From assembly GCA_028684405.1 (NCBI GenBank), contig JAQUGA010000070.1, positions 1 through 11,392 of the forward strand: 11,392 bases of DNA. Direction: 5' to 3'. A model generated the notes under the pieces. It was not told the origin of the DNA, searched no databases, and saw only the letters and a list, made by a program, of their open reading frames with translations. The stretch comes from Bacteroidales bacterium. GTDB lineage: Bacteria; Bacteroidota; Bacteroidia; Bacteroidales; WCHB1-69. Position 1 is the stretch's first letter. Every line of letters begins with the position of its first letter. Shown here piece after piece: positions 1 to 7,044 of the stretch. The position numbers and the translations under genes were made by a program.

Positions 1-1
1 C

Positions 2-571
2 CGATCTGGAGTTACAACATTCTTTATTAATGAAGAGATTGATACGGGCGATATTATTGATGCTGTTGAAGTGCCTATTGATTCAGAAGATGATGCAGGT
101 ACCTTGCATGATAAATTAATGACTGTGGGAGCCGAACTGGTACACACAACATTGCTTTCTATTCAAAAAGGCAATGTTCCTCGAAAACCTCAAGTTTTGC
201 CAGAAGACGCTGTTTTGAAGCCCGCTCCGAAAATCTTTAAAGAATTCTGTCGCATTGATTTTTCGAAAAATGGAGTTGAGTTGCAAAATTTTGTTCGAGG
301 ATTATCTCCTTATCCAGCTGCTTTTTGTGAATTAGGAAATAATTCACAAAAGAGTATTTATTTGAAAATATTTAGAGTTAATATACAGAAAACCGAGGAT
401 AAAATAGCTCTTGGAACAGTCCGGGGCGACTCGGTAAAGGAGTTGAAAATCAGGTGTTTAGACTCATGGGTTTATGTTGCGGATTTACAGATGTTAGGCA
501 AGAAAAGGATGCCTATTGATGCCTTCTTGAGGGGATTCAGAGATATTGCTGACTTTGGTCGTGTTCTGTAA
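2..571 (+). CDS. fmt: Methionyl-tRNA formyltransferase, C-terminal part (5' end outside window)
   Basis: Fmt transfers a formyl group from 10-formyl-tetrahydrofolate to Met-tRNA(fMet) in the cytoplasm, making the initiator tRNA for translation. The reading frame is open from base 2, giving 189 residues. It begins inside the catalytic domain with the family motif SGVTTFFINEEIDTGDI (partial residues 2-18); the Asp of IDTGD (partial residue 14) corresponds to the essential Asp144 of the E. coli enzyme. About 130 residues, including the catalytic Asn and His, lie left of the window. The second half is the C-terminal tRNA-binding domain, with its hallmark VRGLSPYPAAF. The distance from the Asp to the stop (about 175 residues) agrees with the E. 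coli protein (about 171), so this end looks intact. A GTG at 71 is internal and is not a start. No clear terminator hairpin follows the stop. Confidence 0.95.
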   Translation, partial: RSGVTTFFINEEIDTGDIIDAVEVPIDSEDDAGTLHDKLMTVGAELVHTTLLSIQKGNVPRKPQVLPEDAVLKPAPKIFKEFCRIDFSKNGVELQNFVRGLSPYPAAFCELGNNSQKSIYLKIFRVNIQKTEDKIALGTVRGDSVKELKIRCLDSWVYVADLQMLGKKRMPIDAFLRGFRDIADFGRVL

Positions 572-674
572 CTCGCATTGTGTCGTGTAAGGTCTTATTT
601 AGCTAAGAATCAGGAAAGTTATTAACAATCGGCCAGTTTTTATCAACATTTCTAATAAATTGTGAATAAAACAC

Positions 675-704
675 TTGACTTTTCTCAGGAATGTGCTATA
701 TTTG
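675..704 (+). promoter_or_regulatory. Bacteroidetes-type promoter of the HU gene
   Basis: A -33 box TTG (675-677), a 19-base spacer and an exact -7 box TATATTTG (697-704) match the Bacteroidetes sigma-ABfr consensus TTTG/TTG-N19-20-TAnnTTTG. Transcription would start near 711, leaving an untranslated leader of about 38 bases. That leader is almost all A and T and has no Shine-Dalgarno sequence, which is normal for highly expressed genes in this phylum. Confidence 0.8.
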
Positions 705-748
705 CCATGTTCAATTCAAATATAAATATTTATTAAAACAAATCAAAA

Positions 749-1021
749 ATGAACAAAGCTGAATTAATCGATGCAATGGCTGAAAAAGCTGGTTTGACAA
801 AAGTACAAACAAAAGCTGCCTTAGGTGCTTTTATGGAAACAGTTGGTGAAACTCTTGCAAAAGGCGAACGTATTTCCTTAGTAGGTTTCGGTACATTTAC
901 TGTTAACACCCGCGCAGAACGCAAAGGTCGTAACCCAAGAACCAAACAAGAAATGATTATCCCTGCAAAAAATGTAGTGAAATTTAAAGCAGGTAACGAA
1001 CTTTCAGGTCAAGTAAAATAA
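749..1021 (+). CDS. hup: HU family histone-like DNA-binding protein
   Basis: HU is a small dimeric nucleoid protein that bends and compacts DNA with little sequence preference. The 90-aa product has the standard HU length. Its N-terminal helices (about residues 3-38) are followed by the beta-hinge motif GFGTF (46-50). The DNA-binding arm carries the family signature GRNPRT (60-65), including Pro63, which intercalates into the minor groove in known HU structures. The C-terminal helix NELSGQVK closes the fold. The gene stands alone between its own promoter and a terminator. It uses codons such as CGT, GGT and AAC freely, as expected for high expression. The ATG start at 749 is the only sensible one. 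HU and IHF subunits share this fold; the length and sequence fit a homodimeric HU best. Confidence 0.97.
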   Translation: MNKAELIDAMAEKAGLTKVQTKAALGAFMETVGETLAKGERISLVGFGTFTVNTRAERKGRNPRTKQEMIIPAKNVVKFKAGNELSGQVK

Positions 1022-1040
1022 GCTTCGATTTAAAAGATTA

Positions 1041-1074
1041 AAAAGAGCTGTCTGCAAGGATGGCTTTTTTTTTT
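1041..1074 (+). terminator. Rho-independent terminator after HU
   Basis: A 7-bp stem pairs AGCTGTC (1046-1052) with GATGGCT (1059-1065), including two G-U pairs, around the 6-base loop TGCAAG. It is followed by ten T residues (1065-1074) and, after one A, five more. The A-rich bases before the stem can pair with the T-run and extend the helix. It lies 20 bases past the HU stop codon. Confidence 0.8.
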
Positions 1075-1103
1075 ATTTTTCGAGCTGTTCTGTCTAAATT
1101 TCT

Positions 1104-1111
1104 TACTTTTG
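1104..1111 (+). promoter_or_regulatory. Probable -7 element of the trmH promoter
   Basis: TACTTTTG matches the Bacteroidetes -7 consensus TAnnTTTG exactly and lies 22 bases before the preferred trmH ATG, so the leader would be only about 15-25 bases. The expected -33 position (around 1080-1084) falls in the tail of the HU terminator T-run (TTTTCG) and matches only poorly. The call therefore rests mainly on the -7 box and its position. Confidence 0.55.
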
Positions 1112-1133
1112 AAGCCAATTTGAGTGTTTGAAT

Positions 1134-1793
1134 ATGAATATGAAGAATTTAATTGATTATTTGAAAGAGTTTGTCACAGAAGAACGTTTTTGCAAAATTC
1201 AAGAAGTGGCCAAAAACAGAACTCATCATTTATGTGTTGCTGTGGAAGATCTTTATCAAGCCCATAACACCAATGCAGTGATTCGCTCGGCAGAGTGTTT
1301 CGGAGTACAAAATATTCATGTTATTCAAAATCAGTTTGAATTTCAAGTAAACCGAGAAATTTCTATGGGGGCTTCAAAATGGCTCGATATTCATCCGCAC
1401 AAAACAACAAAAGAGTGCATTCAAGATTTAAAACAAAAAGGGTATAGAGTGGTGGCTACAATGCCCGCCGAAAAAGATACCATGTTGGACGAGATAGACC
1501 TCTCCACGCCGGTCGCTTTTTTGTTTGGTACCGAAAAACTTGGTCTCACTGACCAAGCCATTGACATGGCAGATGAATTTGTGAAAATCCCGATGTACGG
1601 TTTTACAGAAAGTTATAATGTGAGTGTTTCCTGTGCGTTGGTTTTGATGTCGGCGATGAGTCGCTTGCGAAAATCTGATATTTCATGGCAATTATCCGAA
1701 AATGAACAACACGTTCTGATGCTTAAATTCCTCCGTGCAAGCATCCGTGAAGTAGATAAAATTGAAAAACGTTATGCCAAAATTAATCCATAA
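1134..1793 (+). CDS. trmH: tRNA (guanosine(18)-2'-O)-methyltransferase, SpoU/TrmH family
   Basis: TrmH uses S-adenosylmethionine to 2'-O-methylate G18 in the D-loop of tRNAs; it is a cytoplasmic SPOUT enzyme with a trefoil knot and acts as a dimer. From ATG 1134 the product is 219 aa, close to the 229 aa of E. coli TrmH. All three SpoU motifs are present: motif 1 NTNAVIRSAECFG with the catalytic Arg51, motif 2 FLFGTEKLGL with Glu134, and motif 3 IPMYGFTESYNVSVS with Asn162 in the SAM-binding knot. The flanking sequence (ASKWLDIH, VATMPAEKDT) tracks E. coli TrmH rather than RlmB, and the extra N-terminal RNA-binding domain of RlmB is absent. Three in-frame starts lie close together: TTG 1128, ATG 1134 and ATG 1140. 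I prefer the first ATG. The M28 peptidase gene begins 15 bases after the stop, suggesting an operon. Confidence 0.9.
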   Translation: MNMKNLIDYLKEFVTEERFCKIQEVAKNRTHHLCVAVEDLYQAHNTNAVIRSAECFGVQNIHVIQNQFEFQVNREISMGASKWLDIHPHKTTKECIQDLKQKGYRVVATMPAEKDTMLDEIDLSTPVAFLFGTEKLGLTDQAIDMADEFVKIPMYGFTESYNVSVSCALVLMSAMSRLRKSDISWQLSENEQHVLMLKFLRASIREVDKIEKRYAKINP

Positions 1794-1808
1794 TTTATCT
1801 TGAATGAT

Positions 1809-3227
1809 ATGAAAAAAACCCAGCTCTTTTTATTGCTTTTGGGAATGAGTTTAAGTATAAAAGCTCAAATGGTTTCAATAGACTCCTTGATGAAACATGT
1901 CGATCTCTTTTCTTCGGATAATTTAAAAGGGCGTTTGGCTGGAACTCATGGATATGAAGTGGCTGCGGATTACTGTGTTGCTTATTTTGAACAACTTGGT
2001 TTGAAAAAACTAAAACATGCCTCTATTGACGATTACAATCAGTCATTTAAGGTCGAGAGCAACGAAATTAGTGAATGTTCTGTTTCGGTCATTAATCCTG
2101 ATGGAAAAAAATATTCCTTGAAATTGGGAAAAGATTTTGTTTGCAGAGGATTTACGGGCAGTGGAAGTGGTTTGGTCGATTTGGCTTTTTGTGGATATGG
2201 TCAGAACAAAGAAGATTACAACGATTATCGCGGGGTAGACATTGCTGGAAAAGCAGTTATTCTTTTTAAATCAAATCCTCCATTTTCGGCCCCGGATAGT
2301 GGCTGGGGCGAATTTTCGATACGTCGACAAGTGGCTGTTGCAAAAGAAAAAGGAGCGGTGGCCGTAATTTTTGTGTCTCGTCCCAATCTTGCAAATCCTC
2401 AAAAACCAATTGGAAGCACCTCGCATGGCGAGGGTGTCCATCATGCTGATATGCCTCAGTTTCAGATAGATATTCCGTGGGTTGATTCGCTCTTGTCTGG
2501 AACTCGTTATCCTTTGGAACGTTTGGATCGGTTGACCGAAAATTTAAAAATGCCTTTTAGTCTTTCTGCAAAATCAAAAATTGAATACAAGGTTTCAGCT
2601 CATTATAGTCCGGCAGCCGATACTCGCAATTTGCTTGCTTATGTAGAGGGTTCAGATCCAGTGCTAAAAGATGAATTTGTGATTGTTTCGGCACATCTCG
2701 ATCATGTGGGTTCGCAAGGAAATCTCGTTTTTCCGGGTGCCAACGATAATGCTTCGGGATCTTCGGCTGTTTTGGAGTTGGCTCGACTGATTTCTACAGC
2801 AGAAAAGAAACCAGCTCGATCGATTTTGTTTGTGCTTTTTAGTGCCGAAGAGAAAGGACTCGATGGAAGCACTTTTATGGCTCAGAATCTCCCTCTGAAA
2901 AAAGAAAAAATTGTAGCCATGTACAATATGGATTGCATTGCTTTTGGTGATAGTATTCAGATTGGAAATGGACTTTCAAATCCCAATTTGTGGAATAAAA
3001 TGAAAGAGATTGATAAAAAAAATGCAAATTTAATGACAGATCGAACTTGGGGAGGAGGAGGTGCCGATTTAACCCCTTTCCATCAAATTGGAATCCCTGG
3101 TTTGTATGTTGCCACAACATATAGCTACACCCATCTTCATTTACCCACGGATACTCGGCAATCGCTAAATACAAAGACATATAAAGAGGTGGTTAATTTG
3201 CTATATCAAACTTTAATAAAAGACTAA
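1809..3227 (+). CDS. Exported M28 family zinc aminopeptidase with inserted PA domain
   Basis: This is a predicted two-zinc metalloaminopeptidase of family M28, exported to the periplasm or outside the cell, probably serving peptide nutrition. From ATG 1809 it has 472 aa. An N-terminal signal peptide (about residues 1-19) has a KK start, a hydrophobic LFLLLLGMSL core and likely cleavage before QMVSI. A PA (protease-associated) domain spans roughly residues 120-220. The peptidase domain follows, with every metal or catalytic residue visible: His296 and Asp298 (AHLDH), bridging Asp313 (GANDNASG), general-base Glu347 and ligand Glu348 (SAEEKG), Asp375 (NMD) and His444 (HLPTDT). There is no lipobox cysteine. 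A TTG at 1800 would add three residues before the KK motif and is less likely. The exact substrate cannot be read from the sequence. No hairpin terminator separates it from rnpB. Confidence 0.9.
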   Translation: MKKTQLFLLLLGMSLSIKAQMVSIDSLMKHVDLFSSDNLKGRLAGTHGYEVAADYCVAYFEQLGLKKLKHASIDDYNQSFKVESNEISECSVSVINPDGKKYSLKLGKDFVCRGFTGSGSGLVDLAFCGYGQNKEDYNDYRGVDIAGKAVILFKSNPPFSAPDSGWGEFSIRRQVAVAKEKGAVAVIFVSRPNLANPQKPIGSTSHGEGVHHADMPQFQIDIPWVDSLLSGTRYPLERLDRLTENLKMPFSLSAKSKIEYKVSAHYSPAADTRNLLAYVEGSDPVLKDEFVIVSAHLDHVGSQGNLVFPGANDNASGSSAVLELARLISTAEKKPARSILFVLFSAEEKGLDGSTFMAQNLPLKKEKIVAMYNMDCIAFGDSIQIGNGLSNPNLWNKMKEIDKKNANLMTDRTWGGGGADLTPFHQIGIPGLYVATTYSYTHLHLPTDTRQSLNTKTYKEVVNLLYQTLIKD

Positions 3228-3239
3228 AATTCAGACTCT

Positions 3240-3275
3240 TTTGCATACTATTTAGAAAAAATAATCGTACTTTTA
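3240..3275 (+). promoter_or_regulatory. Probable rnpB promoter
   Basis: TACTTTTA (3268-3275) matches the -7 consensus TAnnTTTG in all but the last base. It ends 5 bases before the predicted 5' end of RNase P RNA at 3280, which is the right distance for transcription to begin at the first P1 base. A TTTG at 3240-3243 could serve as the -33 box, but the 24-base spacer is longer than the usual 19-21. The -7 call is therefore stronger than the -33 call. Confidence 0.55.
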
Positions 3276-3279
3276 CAAA

Positions 3280-3645
3280 TGTAACGCGGATGGGTTTGTC
3301 GCTGTTTTTACGAACAGAGGAAAGTCCGGGCATCACAGAGTACCATGCTTCCTAACGGGAAGGCATTTTGACGGAGGACAAAATGACAGAAAGTGCCACA
3401 GAAAATTACCGCCACAATTCGTTGTGGTAAGGGTGAAAACGGGAGGTAAGAGCTCACGGGTACAGCAGGCAACTGTTGTATCGGGTAAACCTCATGGGAT
3501 GAAAAGCCAAATAAACCGAGGCTCGAGGGTGACTCGCCCAAACTCGGAGGGTAGGCCGATAGAGGTAAATGGCGACATTTACCCCAGATAAATGACAAAC
3601 ATCCACTTGTTGGATACAGAACCCGGCTTATAAATTCGCGTTACA
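3280..3645 (+). ncRNA. rnpB: RNase P RNA (catalytic subunit, class A)
   Basis: This is the catalytic RNA that cleaves 5' leaders from precursor tRNAs together with the RnpA protein. Its ends are set by a perfect 9-bp P1 helix: TGTAACGCG (3280-3288) pairs with CGCGTTACA (3637-3645). Conserved region I reads GAGGAAAGTCCGGGC (3317-3331) and region V reads ACAGAACCCGGCTTA (3616-3630). Together they form helix P4 (AGTCCGGG with CCCGGCTT), leaving the universally conserved bulged U, here at 3325. The loop GGGTAGG (3549-3555) contains the GGU that pairs with the tRNA 3' CCA end. The stretch around 3431-3465 (GGGTGAAAA, GGTAAGAGCTCAC) belongs to the specificity domain. The length of about 366 bases is normal for class A. 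Protein frames crossing this region on the opposite strand are chance. Confidence 0.95.
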
Positions 3646-3647
3646 AA

Positions 3648-3676
3648 ATCCTCCTTTTTGAGCATTAGGTTTTTTT
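3648..3676 (+). terminator. Weak possible terminator after rnpB
   Basis: Shortly after P1 closes, ATCCT (3648-3652) can partly pair with AGGTT (3667-3671), with one mismatch and a long loop, leading into a run of seven T residues (3670-3676). The position and T-run suit an end for rnpB, but the stem is poor, so termination may rely on another mechanism. Confidence 0.35.
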
Positions 3677-3926
3677 AAGAATTATCTTTTGTTGGTAAAG
3701 TACCAATTAGATGTCCGAAAACTTATTGAAAAAACTTATTTGTTTTACTATTATCCATGTAATCAAGATGTTGCTGATGATGTGAGGAGCTTTGCATATC
3801 TTTCTTTTTTCGTTTTGTAAAAAATAATCTTTTATCAAACAAGCGTTGTTAATAAATCATGCTATTTTGCGTTTATATACTCGTTATTTTCAGGTAATTT
3901 CGTATTGTATACTAAATTGTATTGTT
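3677..3926 (+). other. Intergenic stretch between rnpB and the TPR gene, no convincing gene
   Basis: This AT-rich stretch holds no gene I can support. Three weak signals are present. TATCTTTTG (3683-3691) looks like a -7 box with one extra T, and TTTG at 3657-3660 could be its -33 box (22-base spacer). A 24-codon ORF, ATG 3711 to TGA 3783-3785, encodes a hydrophobic peptide starting MSENLLKKLICF. A different frame, open from 3662 to the TAA at 3818, contains a segment reading NQDVADDVRSFAYLSFF that weakly resembles sigma-70 region 2 but has no ATG start. The promoter of the downstream TPR gene must lie here. TAATTTCG (3895-3902) and TATTTTGC (3863-3870) each come close to TAnnTTTG, but neither has a well-spaced -33 box. 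Confidence 0.4.
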
Positions 3927-6900
3927 ATGATTAGAAAATTTAAACAAATTCCGCTGGTTGTCATCTTCATTTTCTCAGTGTTGAATGGTTATTCGCAAAA
4001 AACATCTGCATATTTTGAACCCGAAATGTCTTTTAAAGACGGCATTGAGCTGATGCAAAAAGAAAAATATGTAGCCGCTCAAAAGAAATTTGAAAATGTT
4101 TTTAAAAGCAAAATGGATAAAAATAATCCCTTGTATATTCAGTCAAAATTTAATTATGCCATCGCTGCGTTTCATTTACAACACAAAAATACAGAGAGTC
4201 TTCTCTTGACATTCCTTGACGAATACAGCCAGGATAATTCAGTAAATTTGGCTAATTTCTATTTGGCTCGCTGGCATTTTTTGAAAAAAAACTATAGTAA
4301 AAGTTTGAAATCTTTAGAAATCGTAGATTTATACTTGCTCAGCAATGAAGATCAAATTGAATATAAATACCGAAAAGGATACAGTTTATTCGCAACCGAT
4401 CAGAAAAATGAAGCAAAAAAATATTTTTTCGAAGTCAAAAATGTCGAAAGTAAGTTTAAATCTCAGGCAAGCTACTATTATGCTCATATTGCGTACGAAG
4501 AGAGGCATCTGCAAACGGCTTTGACAGAGTTTTTGAACCTTAAAAATGATGAATATTATGCCTCTATCGTTCCTTATTACATTATTCAAATTTATTATTT
4601 GCAACAAAATTACGATCAAATTTTTGCATTGGCACCCGAGTTATACGAAAAATCTGGCGAAAAAAGAAAACCCGAAATTAAACGAATTTTAGCCGAAGCA
4701 TATTATTATAAAAATGATTATCCCGAAGCCATGCGACAAATGGCTGTTTATATGCAAAACAAAGATGTCAATCCAAGCAGGGATGATCATTATATGATGG
4801 GTTTTTCTGCCTATAAAACTGGCGATTATACTAGGGCTTTGCACCATCTTAAAAATTTAACCAATACACCAGACACACTTGCACAAAATGCTTATTATAT
4901 CATTGCTGATTGTTATTTGAAAACGAATCAAAAACAGTATGCTTCCAACGCATTTTATGAAGCTTATAAATTGAATATTGAGGAAGATATTACGCAAGAA
5001 TCACTTCTAAATTATGCTAAGTTGCAATACGAATTTTCGACAAATCCATTCCAAAGTGCCATTGCTTCTTTTGAAGAATATGTGAATGTGTATCCAAATT
5101 CCCCTCGAATTGATGAGGTAAATGAGTATCTGTTGACCATCTATCAAACCACAAAAAACTACCGTTCTGCCATTGCTTCTTTAGAAAAAATAAACGTTAA
5201 AAACCATAGATTGCTGAGTGCCTATCAGCAAGTTGCCCACTTTAGAGGAATAGAATTATTTAATAACGGAGAGTTTGCAGAAGCGATTGTTCACTTTGAT
5301 AAATCCCTCAAAAATGATTTCGATAGCCGTATTAATGCTTTTAATCACTATTGGAAAGCGGAAGCTCTGTATAATTCTGGAGAATATTTAGAAGCCATTA
5401 AAAGCTATCAAAATTTTCAAACATCCAAAAGCTCATTTGGTACACCCGAATTTATAAAATCGTATTACTCAATTGGATATTCATACTTTAAACGAAAAGA
5501 TTTTTCAAATGCTTTAATTGCTTTCCGTAAATTGTTAAACGATCCTAAACTGTTGGAAAATGACCCTATTATTGGCGATTCCTACAACCGAGCAGGAGAT
5601 TGTTTCTACATGACCAAGGAGTTTAATCGTTCCATTGAAATGTATTCAAAAGCAGTTGAGGCAAACACCACCGATGTCGATTATGCACTGTATCAAAAGT
5701 CATTGGCATTGGGTGCTGTGGGTAAAATGAGCGATAAAAAAGATGTGTTGAATGTTTTGATGAATCGTTTTCCAAAATCGAAATACAATGCCGATGCGCT
5801 TTTTGAATTGGCCAATGCATATGTGGCTATAAATGACCTACCAAAAGCAGTTGAAGAATACAATCGGTTGATTTTGAAATATCCAAAAGGCAAGAATGTT
5901 AGACCCGCTAAATTAAAACTGGGATTGACGTACTACAATATGTCGGAAGATCAAAAAGCACTTTCGGTGCTGAAAAAACTAGTGGAAGAATATCCCGGAA
6001 CAGAAGAGTCTAAAGATGCCTTGAAAAACATCAGAAATATTTATGTGGACAACAATAATGTAGATGAGTTTTTTGCATACGTTAAAAATATTCCCAGTGC
6101 CACTGTTTCTTCATCTGAACAAGATTCGTTGACCTTTAGAGTAGTAGAAAATAGATTTTTGGTGGACGATTGCTCTCAAGCCAAAAAAGGAGCCGATGAT
6201 TATATTAAAAAATTCCCATCTGGATATTTTATTCTAAAAGCGTATTATTACAAGGCAGAATGTGAATTTAAATCAGGAAATACCGATGAAGCACTAAAAG
6301 CATACGAGCATATTATTGCAAATTTCCCTAATTCCAGTTATCAAGAACGCGCTCTTATAGTCGCTGCCGATATTTTATATCAGAAGAAAGACTATCTCAA
6401 AGCTGCCGAATATTATACGAAATTACAGCCCATTGCTAGCAATCAAACGCTTATAAATGGTTCTATAACTGGCAGAATGCGAGCTTCTTATCATTTAAAA
6501 AAATATCAAGAAGCGATTTTGGCTGCACAGGAGTTATTGCTCCGCGAAAAAATATCCGATCAACTGATGGAAGAGAGTCGTGTGTTGACCATTCGCTCGG
6601 CCATGAATACAGAACAATATGATTTGGCGAAAAAAGAGGCTCTTGTTTTAATGAAAAATAAAAACGAAGCCGCAGCCGAGGCTTATTATGTGCTTTCTGA
6701 AATTGAATTTAAAGAAGGAAAATTTGATGCCAGCGAAAAACGCATATTTGATCTGCTCAGTTCTGGTTCGCCATACGAGTATTGGTTGGCAAAATCATAC
6801 ATCCTTCTGGGCGATATTTATGTTGAAAAAGGCAACCTTTTCCAAGCCAAACACACATACAAAAGCATAGTAGATAATTTTGAAGGACAAGATTTAGTCA

Positions 6901-7007
6901 AAATTGCAGACGATAAGTTTAAAGCTGTGATTAAGCTTGAACAAGAACAGGAGCAAAGTAAGAATGTAAATCGCTTTGATGTTCAGGAAGAGAAGATTGG
7001 TGAATAA
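3927..7007 (+). CDS. Large exported tetratricopeptide-repeat protein
   Basis: TPR proteins are scaffolds that bind other proteins; the specific role of this one is unknown. From ATG 3927 it has 1026 aa and opens with a signal peptide (IRKFK, hydrophobic LVVIFIFSVL, likely cleavage near GYS/QKT), so it is periplasmic or membrane-associated. Nearly all the rest is about 18 recognisable TPR helix pairs of the form G/A-x-x-x-Y...A-x-x-x-F/Y. Clear examples are GYSYFKRKDFSNALIAF, GDCFYMTKEFNRSIEMY, ANAYVAINDLPKAVEEY and GDIYVEKGNLFQAKHTY. Several end in KYP, EYP or NFP, the TPR_6 style of BamD and YbgF/CpoB proteins. The tail is short and charged (EQEQEQSKN). The frame extends upstream to 3846, but only ATG 3927 places the signal peptide at the N-terminus. 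The outer-membrane gene starts 37 bases after its stop, so the two are probably cotranscribed and their products may act together. Confidence 0.9.
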   Translation: MIRKFKQIPLVVIFIFSVLNGYSQKTSAYFEPEMSFKDGIELMQKEKYVAAQKKFENVFKSKMDKNNPLYIQSKFNYAIAAFHLQHKNTESLLLTFLDEYSQDNSVNLANFYLARWHFLKKNYSKSLKSLEIVDLYLLSNEDQIEYKYRKGYSLFATDQKNEAKKYFFEVKNVESKFKSQASYYYAHIAYEERHLQTALTEFLNLKNDEYYASIVPYYIIQIYYLQQNYDQIFALAPELYEKSGEKRKPEIKRILAEAYYYKNDYPEAMRQMAVYMQNKDVNPSRDDHYMMGFSAYKTGDYTRALHHLKNLTNTPDTLAQNAYYIIADCYLKTNQKQYASNAFYEAYKLNIEEDITQESLLNYAKLQYEFSTNPFQSAIASFEEYVNVYPNSPRIDEVNEYLLTIYQTTKNYRSAIASLEKINVKNHRLLSAYQQVAHFRGIELFNNGEFAEAIVHFDKSLKNDFDSRINAFNHYWKAEALYNSGEYLEAIKSYQNFQTSKSSFGTPEFIKSYYSIGYSYFKRKDFSNALIAFRKLLNDPKLLENDPIIGDSYNRAGDCFYMTKEFNRSIEMYSKAVEANTTDVDYALYQKSLALGAVGKMSDKKDVLNVLMNRFPKSKYNADALFELANAYVAINDLPKAVEEYNRLILKYPKGKNVRPAKLKLGLTYYNMSEDQKALSVLKKLVEEYPGTEESKDALKNIRNIYVDNNNVDEFFAYVKNIPSATVSSSEQDSLTFRVVENRFLVDDCSQAKKGADDYIKKFPSGYFILKAYYYKAECEFKSGNTDEALKAYEHIIANFPNSSYQERALIVAADILYQKKDYLKAAEYYTKLQPIASNQTLINGSITGRMRASYHLKKYQEAILAAQELLLREKISDQLMEESRVLTIRSAMNTEQYDLAKKEALVLMKNKNEAAAEAYYVLSEIEFKEGKFDASEKRIFDLLSSGSPYEYWLAKSYILLGDIYVEKGNLFQAKHTYKSIVDNFEGQDLVKIADDKFKAVIKLEQEQEQSKNVNRFDVQEEKIGE

Positions 7008-7044
7008 TTATAGGAAGAAGAATAAGGATTTTAAATATAGTGTT

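Noticed and set aside
596..612. Small palindrome (TTAGCTAA core) after fmt as a terminator
   Set aside because: The stem is only about 4-6 A/T-rich pairs and no T-run follows.
733..945. Minus-strand ORF of 70 codons
   Set aside because: It lies entirely antisense to the clear HU gene and has no family features.
2875..3180. Minus-strand ORF of 101 codons
   Set aside because: Antisense to the catalytic part of the M28 peptidase; a chance frame with no promoter or recognisable domain.
3308..3598. Minus-strand ORF of 96 codons
   Set aside because: It lies inside RNase P RNA, whose conserved regions and P1/P4 pairing explain the sequence.
3846..3926. 27-codon upstream extension of the TPR protein
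   Set aside because: It would bury the signal peptide that begins at ATG 3927; exported proteins have it at the N-terminus.
6688..6870. Plus-strand 60-codon ORF inside the TPR gene
   Set aside because: It is in another frame of an intact long gene, with no signal of its own.
6976..7044. Upstream extension of the outer-membrane protein overlapping the TPR gene
   Set aside because: The extra 23 residues are highly charged and precede a clean signal peptide at ATG 7045, so the later start is right.
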